The notes below the pieces were generated by a model that did no database searches, was not told the DNA's origin, and saw only the letters and a list, made by a program, of their open reading frames with translations. Both the position numbers and the translations under genes were made by a program. Shown here piece by piece: positions 1 through 9,300 of a stretch of 60,227 nucleotides of DNA. This stretch comes from CANRIN01 sp964493515. GTDB lineage: Bacteria; Bacillota; Clostridia; Oscillospirales; JAAYOS01. The DNA is taken from positions 1 through 60,227 of the forward strand of contig CAZBNJ010000007.1 in the NCBI GenBank assembly GCA_964493515.1. Reading direction: 5' to 3'. Positions within the stretch are counted from its first letter, which is position 1, and each line of letters begins with the position of its first letter.

Positions 1-1292
1 ATCGGCTCGCCCCAGTAGCGCTGGCGGCTGAAAACCCAGTCGCGCAGCTTGTAGTTGACCGTCGCGTGCCCCACGCCCTTCTCCTCGAGATAGGCGATTA
101 TCTTCTTCTTCGCGTCGGCGACCTCAAGGCCGTTGAGTATGCCCGAGTTCACCAGGATGCCGGTCTCGACGTCGGTAAACGCGGCCTCCTGCACGTTGCC
201 GCCGCCCACGACCTCGATTATCGGCAGGTCGAATTTCTTGGCGAAGTCCCAGTCGCGGGTGTCGTGTCCCGGGACCGCCATTATCGCGCCGGTGCCGTAG
301 CTCATCAGAACGTAGTCGGAGACGAATATCGGTATCTCGGTGTCGTTGACCGGATTTATCGCGCTGACTCCCTCGAGGCGAACGCCGGTCTTGTCCTTTG
401 CAAGCTCGCTGCGCTCAAAGTCGCTCTTCCTCGCGGCGGCAGCCTGATATTCGCGCACCGCGTCGAGGTTTGTGAGCTTATCCGCCCACTTCTCGATAAG
501 CGGGTGCTCGGGGGACACGACCATGTAGGTCACACCGTAGAGCGTGTCCGGGCGGGTGGTGTAGATGGTCAGCTTGTCGCCTGCGGTCGTTCCGAAGTCG
601 ACCTCCGCGCCGGTCGAACGGCCTATCCAGTTGCGCTGCTGCGCCTTGACGCGCTCGGGATAGTCCACGTCGTCCAGTCCGTCGAGAAGCTTCTGCGCGT
701 ATTCGGTTATCTTCAGCATCCACTGGCTCTTCTCCTTGCGGACGACCGGCGCGCCGCAGCGCTCGCACACGCCGTCGACGACCTCCTCATTCGCGAGCAC
801 GCACTTGCAGCTCGTGCACCAGTTCACCGGCATCTTGGTCTTGTACGCAAGACCATGCTTGAAGAGCTGCAGGAATATCCACTGCGTCCACTTGTAGTAC
901 GCCGGATCGGTGGTCGCTATCTCTCGCGACCAGTCGAAGCTGTAACCGAGCGCCTTGAGCTGTCCCTCAAAGCGTTTGATGTTCTCCTCGGTCACCTTTG
1001 CGGGGTGGACGTGGTTCTTTATTGCATAGTTCTCGGTGGGCAGTCCGAACGCGTCAAAGCCCATCGGGAAGAGCACATTGTATCCCTCGCGGCGACGCTT
1101 GCGCGAAACGATATCCAGCGCTGTGTACGGACGCGGATGGCCGACGTGCAGTCCCTGACCCGACGGGTACGGAAACTCGATAAGCGCGTAGTACTTGGGC
1201 TTCTTCGAGTCCACCCCCTCGGTGTGGAACGCGTCCTCCGCCTCCCAGCGGTCCTGCCACTTCTTTTCGATAGCCGAAAAATCGTACTTCAT
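1..1292 (-). CDS. leuS: Leucyl-tRNA synthetase, N-terminal part (gene runs off the left edge)
   Basis: Charges tRNA-Leu with leucine in the cytoplasm. About 430 residues are present, read from an ATG at 1290-1292. The class I nucleotide-binding signature is HVGH at residues 49-52, inside a conserved FPYPSGQGLHVGH stretch. A zinc-type CxxC...CxxC pair (CTSC and CERC) follows, then the beginning of the editing domain region (TTRPDTLYGVTY). The KMSKS loop and anticodon-binding part lie outside the window. A purine-rich GGGGAAG precedes the start. It is the last gene seen of the long minus-strand run and follows rsfS by 35 bp. The longer open frame on the opposite strand here is a shadow. Identity is certain; the 3' end is missing only because of the window edge. 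Confidence 0.97.
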   Translation of the reverse strand, partial: MKYDFSAIEKKWQDRWEAEDAFHTEGVDSKKPKYYALIEFPYPSGQGLHVGHPRPYTALDIVSRKRRREGYNVLFPMGFDAFGLPTENYAIKNHVHPAKVTEENIKRFEGQLKALGYSFDWSREIATTDPAYYKWTQWIFLQLFKHGLAYKTKMPVNWCTSCKCVLANEEVVDGVCERCGAPVVRKEKSQWMLKITEYAQKLLDGLDDVDYPERVKAQQRNWIGRSTGAEVDFGTTAGDKLTIYTTRPDTLYGVTYMVVSPEHPLIEKWADKLTNLDAVREYQAAAARKSDFERSELAKDKTGVRLEGVSAINPVNDTEIPIFVSDYVLMSYGTGAIMAVPGHDTRDWDFAKKFDLPIIEVVGGGNVQEAAFTDVETGILVNSGILNGLEVADAKKKIIAYLEEKGVGHATVNYKLRDWVFSRQRYWGEP

Positions 1293-1327
1293 CTTGCAGT
1301 CACTTCCCCAAAAAAGTTTTTGTTATT

Positions 1328-1699
1328 TCAGTTCTGTCCGTTCTCAAAGTCAAGCTCCACCTGCGGCGCATCGCCCCATAGTCGCTCCAGCGCATAGAAT
1401 CCGCGCGCCTCCTCCAGAAAGACGTGCACGACCACCGAGCCGTAGTCGAGCAGCACCCAGCTCGACGAGTCGTAGCCCTCGGTCGACAGCGGCGCAATAG
1501 GATCGGTCTCGTCGTTTTTCAGCTTGAACTCGAGTTCGTCGGCAAGCGATCGGACGTGGGTGGTCGAGCCGCCGGTTGCGATGACGAAATAGTCCGCTAT
1601 CACGGTCAGCTCCTCGATCTTCAGCACCTTCACGTCGTTTGCTTTGCGGCTGTCCAGTATCTTTGCCGCGCGCTTTGCCAGTTCAAGAGAATTTGTCAT
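1328..1699 (-). CDS. rsfS: Ribosome silencing factor RsfS (YbeB/Iojap family)
   Basis: RsfS binds ribosomal protein L14 and blocks joining of the ribosomal subunits under nutrient limitation. The 123-residue protein is full length for the family. It shows the typical N-terminal helix (ELAKRAAKILDSRKANDV) and the core ADYFVIATG...STTHVRSLADE, followed by the WVLLDYGSVVVHVF strand near residues 82-95. It lies between the LCP protein gene and leuS, the usual nadD-yqeK-LCP-rsfS-leuS order of Clostridia. It is probably part of one long transcript, and no separate promoter was seen. Confidence 0.95.
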   Translation of the reverse strand: MTNSLELAKRAAKILDSRKANDVKVLKIEELTVIADYFVIATGGSTTHVRSLADELEFKLKNDETDPIAPLSTEGYDSSSWVLLDYGSVVVHVFLEEARGFYALERLWGDAPQVELDFENGQN

Positions 1700-1740
1700 T
1701 TAGCATCCTTTCTCGGCGATATGCCGCAAAAAAGTTTCGG

Positions 1741-3309
1741 TCACTCGTGTGTCGCCGGCACGAACGGCACCTCCGACTCCTCGGGCGCGATATTCGGCTC
1801 ATCCGGCTGTTCGGAAGGCTCGGTCGACGGTTCGGCGGTCGGCTCGGTCGACGGCGTGTGCTCTCCGCTCTCGTTCGGTTCCTCGGTCTCGTCCGGCTCG
1901 TCCGGCTCGGTCGACGGCTTTGCGCTCGTTGCCGGCTTTGGAGTGGATGTCGCCGGCTTTGCCGTGGTCGACGACGGTTTCGGTGTCGCAGACGGTGCCG
2001 GCGTAGACGTAGGCTTTGCCGTAGGTTTGGCGGTCGGCTGCGCGGTGGGCTTCTGCGTCGCCGATATGGTCGTTGTCCCCTGATTCGGCGAAACGACTGC
2101 GCTTGCCGCGACGCTCTCGTCATCCTCCACACCCTCCGGCAGGTAGCTCTCCGACGGCGTGTAGGACGGATTTACGATGTCCACGTCGTCAAAGGTGATA
2201 TACCAGGTGTACGGATTTATCGTGCTGTTTATCAGCTGCAGCCACTTGTCCGCGCGCAGGCAGACATAGGATGCGCCCTTTATCGTCGGGGCGTCCAGCT
2301 CCTTCAGCGCGGCAGGCGCGTGGAATACCAGGTCGTTTTCCATGTCCACGCTCATCGCCTGCTGCATGAACCAGATAAGCTCGCCCGCCGTGAGGTCGGT
2401 CTTGACATAGTCCACGACGATGTCCACATAGTCGTCTATCTTGTCAAACGAGATGGTCGACATCGCCTTCTTAGCCGCCGCCGAGAGGAACTTCTGCGCG
2501 GTGCGTATGCGACCGAGGTCCTGGTCGGCGTATACGTCGCGCGTGCGCACAAGCCCAAGCGCCTGTTTGCCGTTCAGCATCTGATAGCCCTTTTTCAGGT
2601 TGATATCCACCTGACCGTTGTCCGCGACGTGATACATATTCGCCGGGACGTCGAACTCGACGCCACCGATGGTGTCCACCAGCTTGACAAATCCGTCGTA
2701 GTCGATGAGCATATACTTGTCCGGACGGAAGCCTATCAGGCTCTCCACCGCGTCGTAGACGTGGTCTATCTCCCGTCCGCCCTCGTTGTAGGCGGAGTTG
2801 AGCTTGTGCGGATAGCTGGTTATCTGCGTGCAGTATGTGTCGCGCGGGATGCTGACCACCTCAATGGTGTGGTTCACCGTGTCAAAGCCCGCGACCATCA
2901 TAACATCGGTCAGTCCGTAGTTCTGACCCATGACAAGTATCGTGTAAAAGCCGTCCTTGCGTCCGGACACACTGGTCCCGCCCTGCTGACCGTTCGGGTC
3001 GTCCGTGTCGCCCGAAGTGTTCGGCGGCGCGGCGGTCACATCGCCCCTGTTCGGCACGTCGGTTATGTCGGGCGGCTTTATCGTCGAGCCAAGGCACGCC
3101 CAGATAAGCGCGACAAGCACCGCCGCAAGCACGACAACACTTGCGAGCACTATCAGCGCGCGCTTTGCGGGGGTCAGTTTCTCCCAAAGGTTGTTCGCCG
3201 TGGGCTTGGGTCTTGCGGGTCTTGCCGCTTTTTCCGCCCTCGGCTCGCTCACTCTGCGACCGGCGGAGTGTTTCCCCGCGCCCGATGTGAGCTTTGTGTT
3301 TTTGCCCAT
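1741..3309 (-). CDS. LytR-CpsA-Psr (LCP) family cell-wall polymer ligase with long Pro/Thr/Glu-rich tail
   Basis: LCP proteins transfer undecaprenyl-linked glycopolymers (teichoic-acid type) onto peptidoglycan outside the membrane. The start is set at ATG 3307-3309 (MGKNTK), because the frame upstream of it overlaps yqeK; this gives 522 residues. A basic cytoplasmic N-terminus is followed by one membrane helix (about 49-74) and an LCP domain (about 122-330). The catalytic-type motifs are visible: LTDVMMVAGFD, SIPRDTY (Arg156), and VRTRDVYADQDLGRIRTAQ. Residues 405-522 are a low-complexity tail of TAKPT/PKPSS/EPDEP-like units, which would cross or sit in the wall. It lies between yqeK and rsfS. 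The exact polymer cannot be told from the sequence. Confidence 0.9.
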   Translation of the reverse strand: MGKNTKLTSGAGKHSAGRRVSEPRAEKAARPARPKPTANNLWEKLTPAKRALIVLASVVVLAAVLVALIWACLGSTIKPPDITDVPNRGDVTAAPPNTSGDTDDPNGQQGGTSVSGRKDGFYTILVMGQNYGLTDVMMVAGFDTVNHTIEVVSIPRDTYCTQITSYPHKLNSAYNEGGREIDHVYDAVESLIGFRPDKYMLIDYDGFVKLVDTIGGVEFDVPANMYHVADNGQVDINLKKGYQMLNGKQALGLVRTRDVYADQDLGRIRTAQKFLSAAAKKAMSTISFDKIDDYVDIVVDYVKTDLTAGELIWFMQQAMSVDMENDLVFHAPAALKELDAPTIKGASYVCLRADKWLQLINSTINPYTWYITFDDVDIVNPSYTPSESYLPEGVEDDESVAASAVVSPNQGTTTISATQKPTAQPTAKPTAKPTSTPAPSATPKPSSTTAKPATSTPKPATSAKPSTEPDEPDETEEPNESGEHTPSTEPTAEPSTEPSEQPDEPNIAPEESEVPFVPATHE

Positions 3310-3314
3310 TTTAT

Positions 3315-3899
3315 CTACGCCTTTCTCGTTTTTCGCAGCAGGTCGTTGTACATCTCTATCGTACGCTCGTGTATCGGTCGGTTCTGCTCGGCAAGATGCG
3401 CTATCGTGCGCGCAGCAGCCGCGATGACCGCCGCCTCCGCGTCCTTCTCCGCAAGCTTGCGGAGCTTCCCGACCCCGGGATAGTCGCGCGTCGGCTCGAT
3501 GCAATCGGCAAGATAGACCGCCTTCTCAAGCTGCGTCATGTCTGCATGACCGGTGGTGTGCCAGCGTATCGCCGAGCACTCCTCATCACTTAGACCGAAC
3601 TCGCGGCGCGAAAGTTCCGCGGCGGTGTAAGCGTGCAGCACGAGCGGGCTCTCAATATCCGATTGATTTAATATTATACCATATTCCGCACAGGATTTCA
3701 ACTGCTCATCCGTCTTTAGACGCTTTGTGCAGTCGTGAAGGATGCCCGCTCGCCACGCGGCGCTCTCGTCCGCTCCCAGCGCCCTCGCGAGCTTTGCGGC
3801 AAGCTCCGCGCATCCGACGACATGGGCACGCCGCTTTTTGTCGACCAGTTCGAGCGCGCGAGCCTCAAATTCCGCGTCGCGCCACGGCTCATTTCCCAC
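3315..3899 (-). CDS. yqeK: YqeK-type HD phosphohydrolase (putative Ap4A hydrolase)
   Basis: YqeK enzymes hydrolyse diadenosine tetraphosphate symmetrically to ADP. The likely start is GTG 3897-3899 (VGNEPWRDAEF), which overlaps the end of nadD and has GGAGG about 10 bp upstream. The frame stays open to 4019, but that part runs across nadD and reads as arginine/serine-rich noise. This gives 194 residues. HD-domain metal ligands are seen at RAHVVGCAELA, in the ILHDCTK His-Asp pair and at IRWHTTGHADM; ADCIEPTRDYPG near the C-terminus is typical of YqeK. It sits between nadD and the LCP gene, as in many Bacillota. Confidence 0.88.
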   Translation of the reverse strand: MGNEPWRDAEFEARALELVDKKRRAHVVGCAELAAKLARALGADESAAWRAGILHDCTKRLKTDEQLKSCAEYGIILNQSDIESPLVLHAYTAAELSRREFGLSDEECSAIRWHTTGHADMTQLEKAVYLADCIEPTRDYPGVGKLRKLAEKDAEAAVIAAAARTIAHLAEQNRPIHERTIEMYNDLLRKTRKA

Positions 3900-4509
3900 G
3901 ATACAGCCGCCTCCGCTCGATGTATTCGCGCACCTCGTCCTGCAAAAGCTCGCTCTTCTCCCCCGCCGCGAGCTGTTCGCGTATCTCGCTCGACGACGCT
4001 GGCAGGACGTGAGTCTCAAGCACCTCGCAATGCGCGGCGTACCGCTCCATCAAAAATCCCGCGTGGCGCTGAAGCTCGGCGGTCTGACCCTCGTCCCGTG
4101 CGAATGCCACCGGCGTACACGCGGCGAATATTTCCTCCGAGCGCACCCAGTTCTGTATCGTCAGAAATTTGTCCGCGCCGAGCAGCAGATACAGCCTCGC
4201 GTCGGGGAACATCTCGCCGAGTTCCTCCAGCGTGTCGGCGGTGTAGCTCGGGCCTTCGCGCTTTATCTCGATGTCGCTCACCACCGCGCCGGGTATCTTG
4301 CGAAACGCCAGCTCCGCCATCTCATAGCGGTCGGACGCGGGTGTGCGGTCGCTCTCGCTCTTGTGCGGCGGCGCTCCCGCGGGAACGATGTACAGCTTGT
4401 CCAGTTCCAGCTTTCGCGCGGCCTCCGCCGCCGCGACGACGTGACCGTAGTGCGGCGGATCGAACGTGCCGCCGTATATTCCGACGCGCATCTCCTTCTT
4501 CTCGCTCAT
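3889..4509 (-). CDS. nadD: Nicotinate-nucleotide adenylyltransferase
   Basis: Makes deamido-NAD from nicotinate mononucleotide and ATP in NAD biosynthesis. The protein has 206 residues, normal for the family. The nucleotidyltransferase motif GGTFDPPHYGH is at residues 13-23. The PAGAPPHK substrate loop, LGADKFLT strand and SSSEIREQL (the ISSTxIR equivalent) are all present. The start overlaps the end of yhbY by 4 bp and the end overlaps yqeK, indicating coupled translation. Confidence 0.95.
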   Translation of the reverse strand: MSEKKEMRVGIYGGTFDPPHYGHVVAAAEAARKLELDKLYIVPAGAPPHKSESDRTPASDRYEMAELAFRKIPGAVVSDIEIKREGPSYTADTLEELGEMFPDARLYLLLGADKFLTIQNWVRSEEIFAACTPVAFARDEGQTAELQRHAGFLMERYAAHCEVLETHVLPASSSEIREQLAAGEKSELLQDEVREYIERRRLYRGK

Positions 4510-4787
4510 ATCAGCGGTTCCTTCTTATCCGCGAGGTAGAGCACGAAGCGATAGCCAATGACCTGCACGACCTCCGCTCCGCAGGCAGCGGCAAGCTCGT
4601 TTGCGGCCTCCTTTGCGGTGTACGGCGCGGTCTCGAGCACGCGATATTTTACGAGCTGGCGTGCCTTCAGCGCATCCTTCACCTGGGTGACGAGGTTGTC
4701 GCTTATGCCGTCCTTGCCCACCTGTCCTATCGTGTCAATGCCATTTGCGAGCGCACGCAGCTGTGCGCGCTGTTTAGAAGTTATCAT
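4506..4787 (-). CDS. yhbY: YhbY-family CRM-domain RNA-binding protein
   Basis: A 93-residue single-domain CRM protein, the class that binds pre-50S ribosomal particles. It has the family's N-terminal ITSKQRAQLRALAN helix. The canonical GxxG loop region reads IGQVGKDGIS (about 21-30), and the protein ends with VIGYRFVLYLADKK. It lies directly upstream of nadD with a 4 bp overlap and 11 bp after the pyrophosphatase gene, the standard Bacillota layout. Confidence 0.93.
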   Translation of the reverse strand: MITSKQRAQLRALANGIDTIGQVGKDGISDNLVTQVKDALKARQLVKYRVLETAPYTAKEAANELAAACGAEVVQVIGYRFVLYLADKKEPLI

Positions 4788-4798
4788 CCGTTTCTCCT

Positions 4799-5389
4799 TT
4801 ATGCCCTGCGTCGTATCTCGTCGATAAACGTCGAGATAGCGCGGGCGCGGTGCGATATTTTGTTCTTCTCGGCGGGCGATATCTCGCCCATAGTGCGGTC
4901 GTAGCCGTCGGGTATGAATATCGGGTCGTAGCCGAAGCCGTCGCTGCCCTTCGGCTCAAAGTCGAGCTTTCCGCGGCACTCGCCGGTCACGACAAATCGC
5001 TCGCCGTCGGCGGTCACGCAGGCTATCGCGCAAACGAATCTCGCGGTGCGGTCGCTCGCGCTCGCCATATTCCTCAGCAGCAGAGCCGTGCGGTCGGCAT
5101 CGCTTTTACACCCATCTCCGCCGTATCTCGCCGAGTATATCCCCGGCTCGCCGCCGAGCGCGTCCACCGATATGCCGCTGTCGTCGGCAAACACGGTTTT
5201 CCCGGGAAATGCCGCCGCCACCGTCTCCGCTTTTATCATCGCGTTTTCGGCGAAGGTCGTGCCGTTTTCGACTATCTCGCCCGCAAATCCCACGTCCCGA
5301 AGGCTCTTCACCTCCGCGCTGAGGACCTTCAGCAGCTCGCGCATCTCCGCCGTCTTGTGCTCGTTTTGGCTTGCGAATATCATCTCCAT
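4799..5389 (-). CDS. rdgB: XTP/dITP diphosphatase (non-canonical purine NTP pyrophosphatase)
   Basis: Removes deaminated purine nucleotides (XTP, dITP, ITP) from the pool by pyrophosphate release. The start chosen is ATG 5387-5389 (MEMIFASQNEHK), with TGAGG upstream; the frame upstream of it would overlap ftsY. A second ATG lies two codons later. The 196 residues contain the SQNEHKTAEM substrate loop, FADDSGI (general base Asp), PGIYSARY and SDGFGYDPIFIP. It lies 10 bp after the ftsY stop, so it is co-transcribed with ftsY and yhbY. Confidence 0.94.
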   Translation of the reverse strand: MEMIFASQNEHKTAEMRELLKVLSAEVKSLRDVGFAGEIVENGTTFAENAMIKAETVAAAFPGKTVFADDSGISVDALGGEPGIYSARYGGDGCKSDADRTALLLRNMASASDRTARFVCAIACVTADGERFVVTGECRGKLDFEPKGSDGFGYDPIFIPDGYDRTMGEISPAEKNKISHRARAISTFIDEIRRRA

Positions 5390-5399
5390 CGCCGCTGCC

Positions 5400-6308
5400 T
5401 CACTCGAACAGCGCGTCGACGAATCCCTTCGGCTCAAACGCCATCAGGTCATCCACCTGCTCTCCCACGCCGACATACTTCACCGGCACGTTCATCGCGT
5501 CGGCTATCGCTATGACGATGCCGCCCTTTGCCGTGCCGTCCAGCTTGGTAAGCACCAGTCCGGTAAGCTCCGCCGCCGCGTCAAACTGCTTTGCCTGCTC
5601 AAGTCCGTTCTGACCGGTGGTCGCGTCGATGACAAGATAGGTCTCACGCGCCGCGTCGGGCAGCTCGCGCTCGATGACACGGCTTATCTTGCTCAGCTCG
5701 TTCATAAGATTTGCCTTGTTCTGAAGCCGTCCCGCCGTGTCGCATATCAGCACGTCCACGCCGCGCGCCTTTGCCGACGCGCACGCGTCGAACACCACCG
5801 CCGCCGGGTCGCTGCCCTCCGATTGACGGATTATCTTGCAACCCGCGCGCTCCGACCATATCTCAAGCTGGTCTGCCGCCGCCGCGCGGAAGGTGTCCGC
5901 GGCACAGAGAAGCACGTTCTTTCCCTCGGCGACATACTGCGCGGCGAGCTTGCCGATGGTGGTCGTCTTGCCAACGCCGTTGACCCCGATCACGAGTATC
6001 ACCAACGGCGTGCCGCTCTTCGGCTCGCTCTCTCCCGAGCCGAGTATCTCGATAAGTATCTGTTCAAACGCGGCCTGCAGCTCCTCGGCGGAGTTCAGCT
6101 TTTCCGCCTTCGCGCGCTCGCGCAGCTCGTCCGTTGCCTTCATCGCGACCGACGCGCCGACGTCGGCAAGTATCAGCGTCTCCTCAAGCTCCTCGAAGAA
6201 ATCCTCGCCCGCCTTGCTGAAACCGCCGAATATCCCGCGCAGACGACCCGCCGCGCCCTCCTTCTTGGTCTTGGACAGTCCCTGCCGTATCTTGTCGAAA
6301 AATCCCAT
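5400..6308 (-). CDS. ftsY: Signal recognition particle receptor FtsY
   Basis: The SRP receptor GTPase docks ribosome-nascent chain complexes at the membrane. The 302-residue protein has a short N-terminal basic helix (MGFFDKIRQGL) in place of the long acidic A domain of proteobacteria. It has an NG domain with P-loop GVNGVGKTTTIGKLA (about 110-124), DTFRAAAADQL, DTAGR, and LTKLDGTAKGG. It follows smc by 18 bp in the conserved rnc-smc-ftsY cluster. Confidence 0.96.
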   Translation of the reverse strand: MGFFDKIRQGLSKTKKEGAAGRLRGIFGGFSKAGEDFFEELEETLILADVGASVAMKATDELRERAKAEKLNSAEELQAAFEQILIEILGSGESEPKSGTPLVILVIGVNGVGKTTTIGKLAAQYVAEGKNVLLCAADTFRAAAADQLEIWSERAGCKIIRQSEGSDPAAVVFDACASAKARGVDVLICDTAGRLQNKANLMNELSKISRVIERELPDAARETYLVIDATTGQNGLEQAKQFDAAAELTGLVLTKLDGTAKGGIVIAIADAMNVPVKYVGVGEQVDDLMAFEPKGFVDALFE

Positions 6309-6326
6309 ATTCGCTCTCCTTTTCGG

Positions 6327-9300
6327 TTATTTCAGTTCGATTCCGAGCTGCTGCTCGACCTCGCCGATGCTCAGCGGCAGTATCTTGGACACGCCGGGTG
6401 TCTGCATCGTCACGCCGTACAGCACGTCGCACTCCTCCATCGTGCCCCGCTTGTGGGTGATGGCGATAAACTGCGTGCTGTCGCAAAGACGCTTCATATA
6501 CGCCGCCGAACGTGCCACGTTGTGCTCGTCGAGCGCGGTGTCCACCTCATCGACGATGCAGAACGGCGTCGGACGCACCTTGAGTATCGCAAAGTAGAGC
6601 GCGATGGCGACAAACGCGCGCTCGCCGCCGCTGAGCGACCCTATCGCAAGCGTTGTCTTGCCGGGCAGACGCACGTCGATGGCAATGCCGCAGTTCAGGA
6701 TGTCGTTCTCGTCCTCCAGCCGCAGTCCCGCGCGGCCGCCGCCGAACAGCTCGGTAAACGTCTCGGCAAAGCTGTCGTTTATCCGCTTGAACTCGACCTC
6801 GAATATCGACTTCATCTCGCCGGTTATCTCGCTTATTATGCCCAAAAGCTCGCCCTTCGACTTGTTCACGTCGTCCCGCTGACCGGTCAGATAGTCGTAG
6901 CGTTCGCTTATGCGCGCCCACTCGTCTATCGCGCCGACATTGACCGGGCCGAGCTCGTTTATGTCCCGTCGCAGCGACGCGGCGCGCTTCTGCTCCGCCT
7001 GAAGGTTCTCCACCGGATGCGCGACCGACGCTGCGGTGAGCGGTGTCAGCTCGTAGCTCTCCCACAGCCGCTCGGTTATCTGCTTCTCCTGGCTGTCCGC
7101 GCCACTCGTCTGCTGCTCAAGCCGCGCCTTTTCGCGTTCGAGCGCGTTTATCGAGCGGTTCTTCTCCTGCGTGTCGCGATCGGCCGCCGTACGCTCCGCC
7201 TCCGCGCTCATCCTCACCTGCTGTATGCGCTCGACCTCCGAACGCTTTGCGGCGCAGTCGCTTTCGATATTCTCGCAGTCGGCGTGTATCTCGCCGAGCG
7301 TCGTCTTTATGCCCTCTATCTCCGCGCGATAGCTCGCGATAAGCTCCTCGCGGCGCACGCGATCGCTTCCGAACTGCTCGCCCATCCGACGCAGCTCGTC
7401 CGCGCTCCGGCGAGTGCCCGCAAGCTCCGCCGCCGCCGCGCTGCGCTGCTCGCGGAGGGCCGACATCTCGTCGGCAAATCCGTCGCGGCGCTCGCTTATC
7501 TCCCCGCTTCCCGCGCGAAGCTTCGCAAGCTCGTCCGACGCCTGCGCGCGGGTCGCCTCGTGCTCGGCTATCAGCTTCTCCAGCTCCGCCGAACGCTTCG
7601 CGCCCTCGGCTGTGCGCTCGTCCGCCGCCGCGTTCTCCTTTGACAGCGCGTCGAGCGCGGCGTCCGCAGCGTCCAGCTTTGCTTTGAGCGCCGACAGCTC
7701 GCCCTCCACGCGAAGGACGGTCTGCGTCGCCTCCTGCTTCTCGGTCTTTGCCACCTCCGACTCGTACTCCGCCGCGGTGACCTCGCGCTCAAGTTCGCGC
7801 AGCGACGACTCGAACTCGGCGAGCTTTTTATCAAGCTCCGCAAGCTCCTTCTTTCGGCGCTCTATCTCGTTTGCGCGGCTCAGCACTCCCGCTCCGCGCG
7901 CCGACGAGCCTCCGGTCATCGAGCCGCCGGCGTTTATTATCTGTCCGTCCGCCGTGACTATCCTGAATCGCTGCGAGTGCTTGCGCGCCATGGCTATCGC
8001 GCTGTCCATGTCCTCGACCACCGCAGTGCGTCCGAGCAGATTTTCAACGATGTCGCGGTACTTGTTGTCACAGTCGACAAGGTCGCTTGCGATACCGAGG
8101 AAACCCTTCTCTCCGATTATCCGCTCCTCCATGCCGCGTCCGCGTATGGCGGTCAGCGGAAGGAAGGTCGCGCGGCCGCCGTCGCGGCGTTTGAGGTAGT
8201 CTATCGCGGTCTTGGCGTCCTCCTCGGTGGACACGACGATGTTCTGAAGCGCCGCACCCAGCGCCGTCTCTATCGCAAGCGCATAGCGGTCGTCCGCCTT
8301 TATCAGGCGCGCCAACTGCCCGTGTATTCCGGTAAGCCGACCGCCCTCCGCCTCGGCAAGCACCATCTTCACCGCGCGCGGAGCGCCCTCGTTCTCGCGC
8401 TCCATGTCGCTAAGCAGCTTTATGCGATTCTCCGCCGCTGCCTTGTCCATGCGAAGTTTTGTCCGCTGCTCGGTCGATTCGTTCAGCTTTGCGCGGCGCT
8501 TGCCCAGTCGCAGCTCATAGCCGGATATCACGTTTTCCAGGCTGTCCGCAGTCTCCTGCGCCTCCGAAAGCTCCGCCTGCTTGGTCTTCAGCTCCGCTTC
8601 TATCTCCGCGCGCTCCGACTTGCGGCGCTCAAGCTCCTCCGATGCCTCGCCGCGACGGCGTTCGGTCTCGCTCTTTGCAGCCTCGATCGACGCGGCTTCC
8701 AGGCGGTACTGCGCGCACGCGGCCTCCTCCGCCGAAACCTTTGCCATAAGCGCGTCGGCGCGGCTTTCAAGCTCGCCGCTCTCGGCAAGCGCCTCGTTTA
8801 TCCTCTGCTCAAGCGCGGCAATCTTCTCGTCACACTCGGCTATCTGGCGCTCGCACTCAACTGCGCGAGCCTCCTTCTCGGCTATCTGCTCGTCAAGCGA
8901 CTGTTCGCGGTCGTTCTGCTCGCGCATCTCGCCCTCGATGCGTGTAATGTTCTCCTCCAGATTCGCGATGCGACTCGCGGCGACATCGCCGTCCGCGCGT
9001 CGCTCGGCAAGTCGCTTCTCCGCTTCGCCAAGCGCGGCGCGAGCGCTCTCCGCCTCGACATCGCTTGCCCGCATTTTTTCCGCAAGCTCCTCCGCGCGGG
9101 CGTACAGCGACTCGAGTGCCGCATTCTCGCGGGCAAGCTGCTCGCAGGTTATCGCATAGTCGGTGCGCGCCTTCTCCGCCGACTTGCGCAGCTTGTCCAG
9201 CGTCTCCAGCCACACCGAGCACTCGACCACGCGCAGCTCGTCGCGCAGCACAAGATACTTCTTTGCCGTCTCCGCCTGCTCCTTGAGCGGTCCGACGGTC

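Noticed and set aside
66..1397. A plus-strand open frame opposite leuS
   Set aside because: The minus strand encodes an unmistakable leucyl-tRNA synthetase; the opposite frame has no recognisable motif.
1900..2060. Short tandem repeats that could suggest a CRISPR or minisatellite
   Set aside because: They are in-frame Pro/Thr/Lys codons of the LCP tail, without equal repeats and spacers.
5046..7643. A long plus-strand frame opposite ftsY and smc
   Set aside because: It crosses two certain genes on the other strand and has a low-information Arg/Leu-rich translation.
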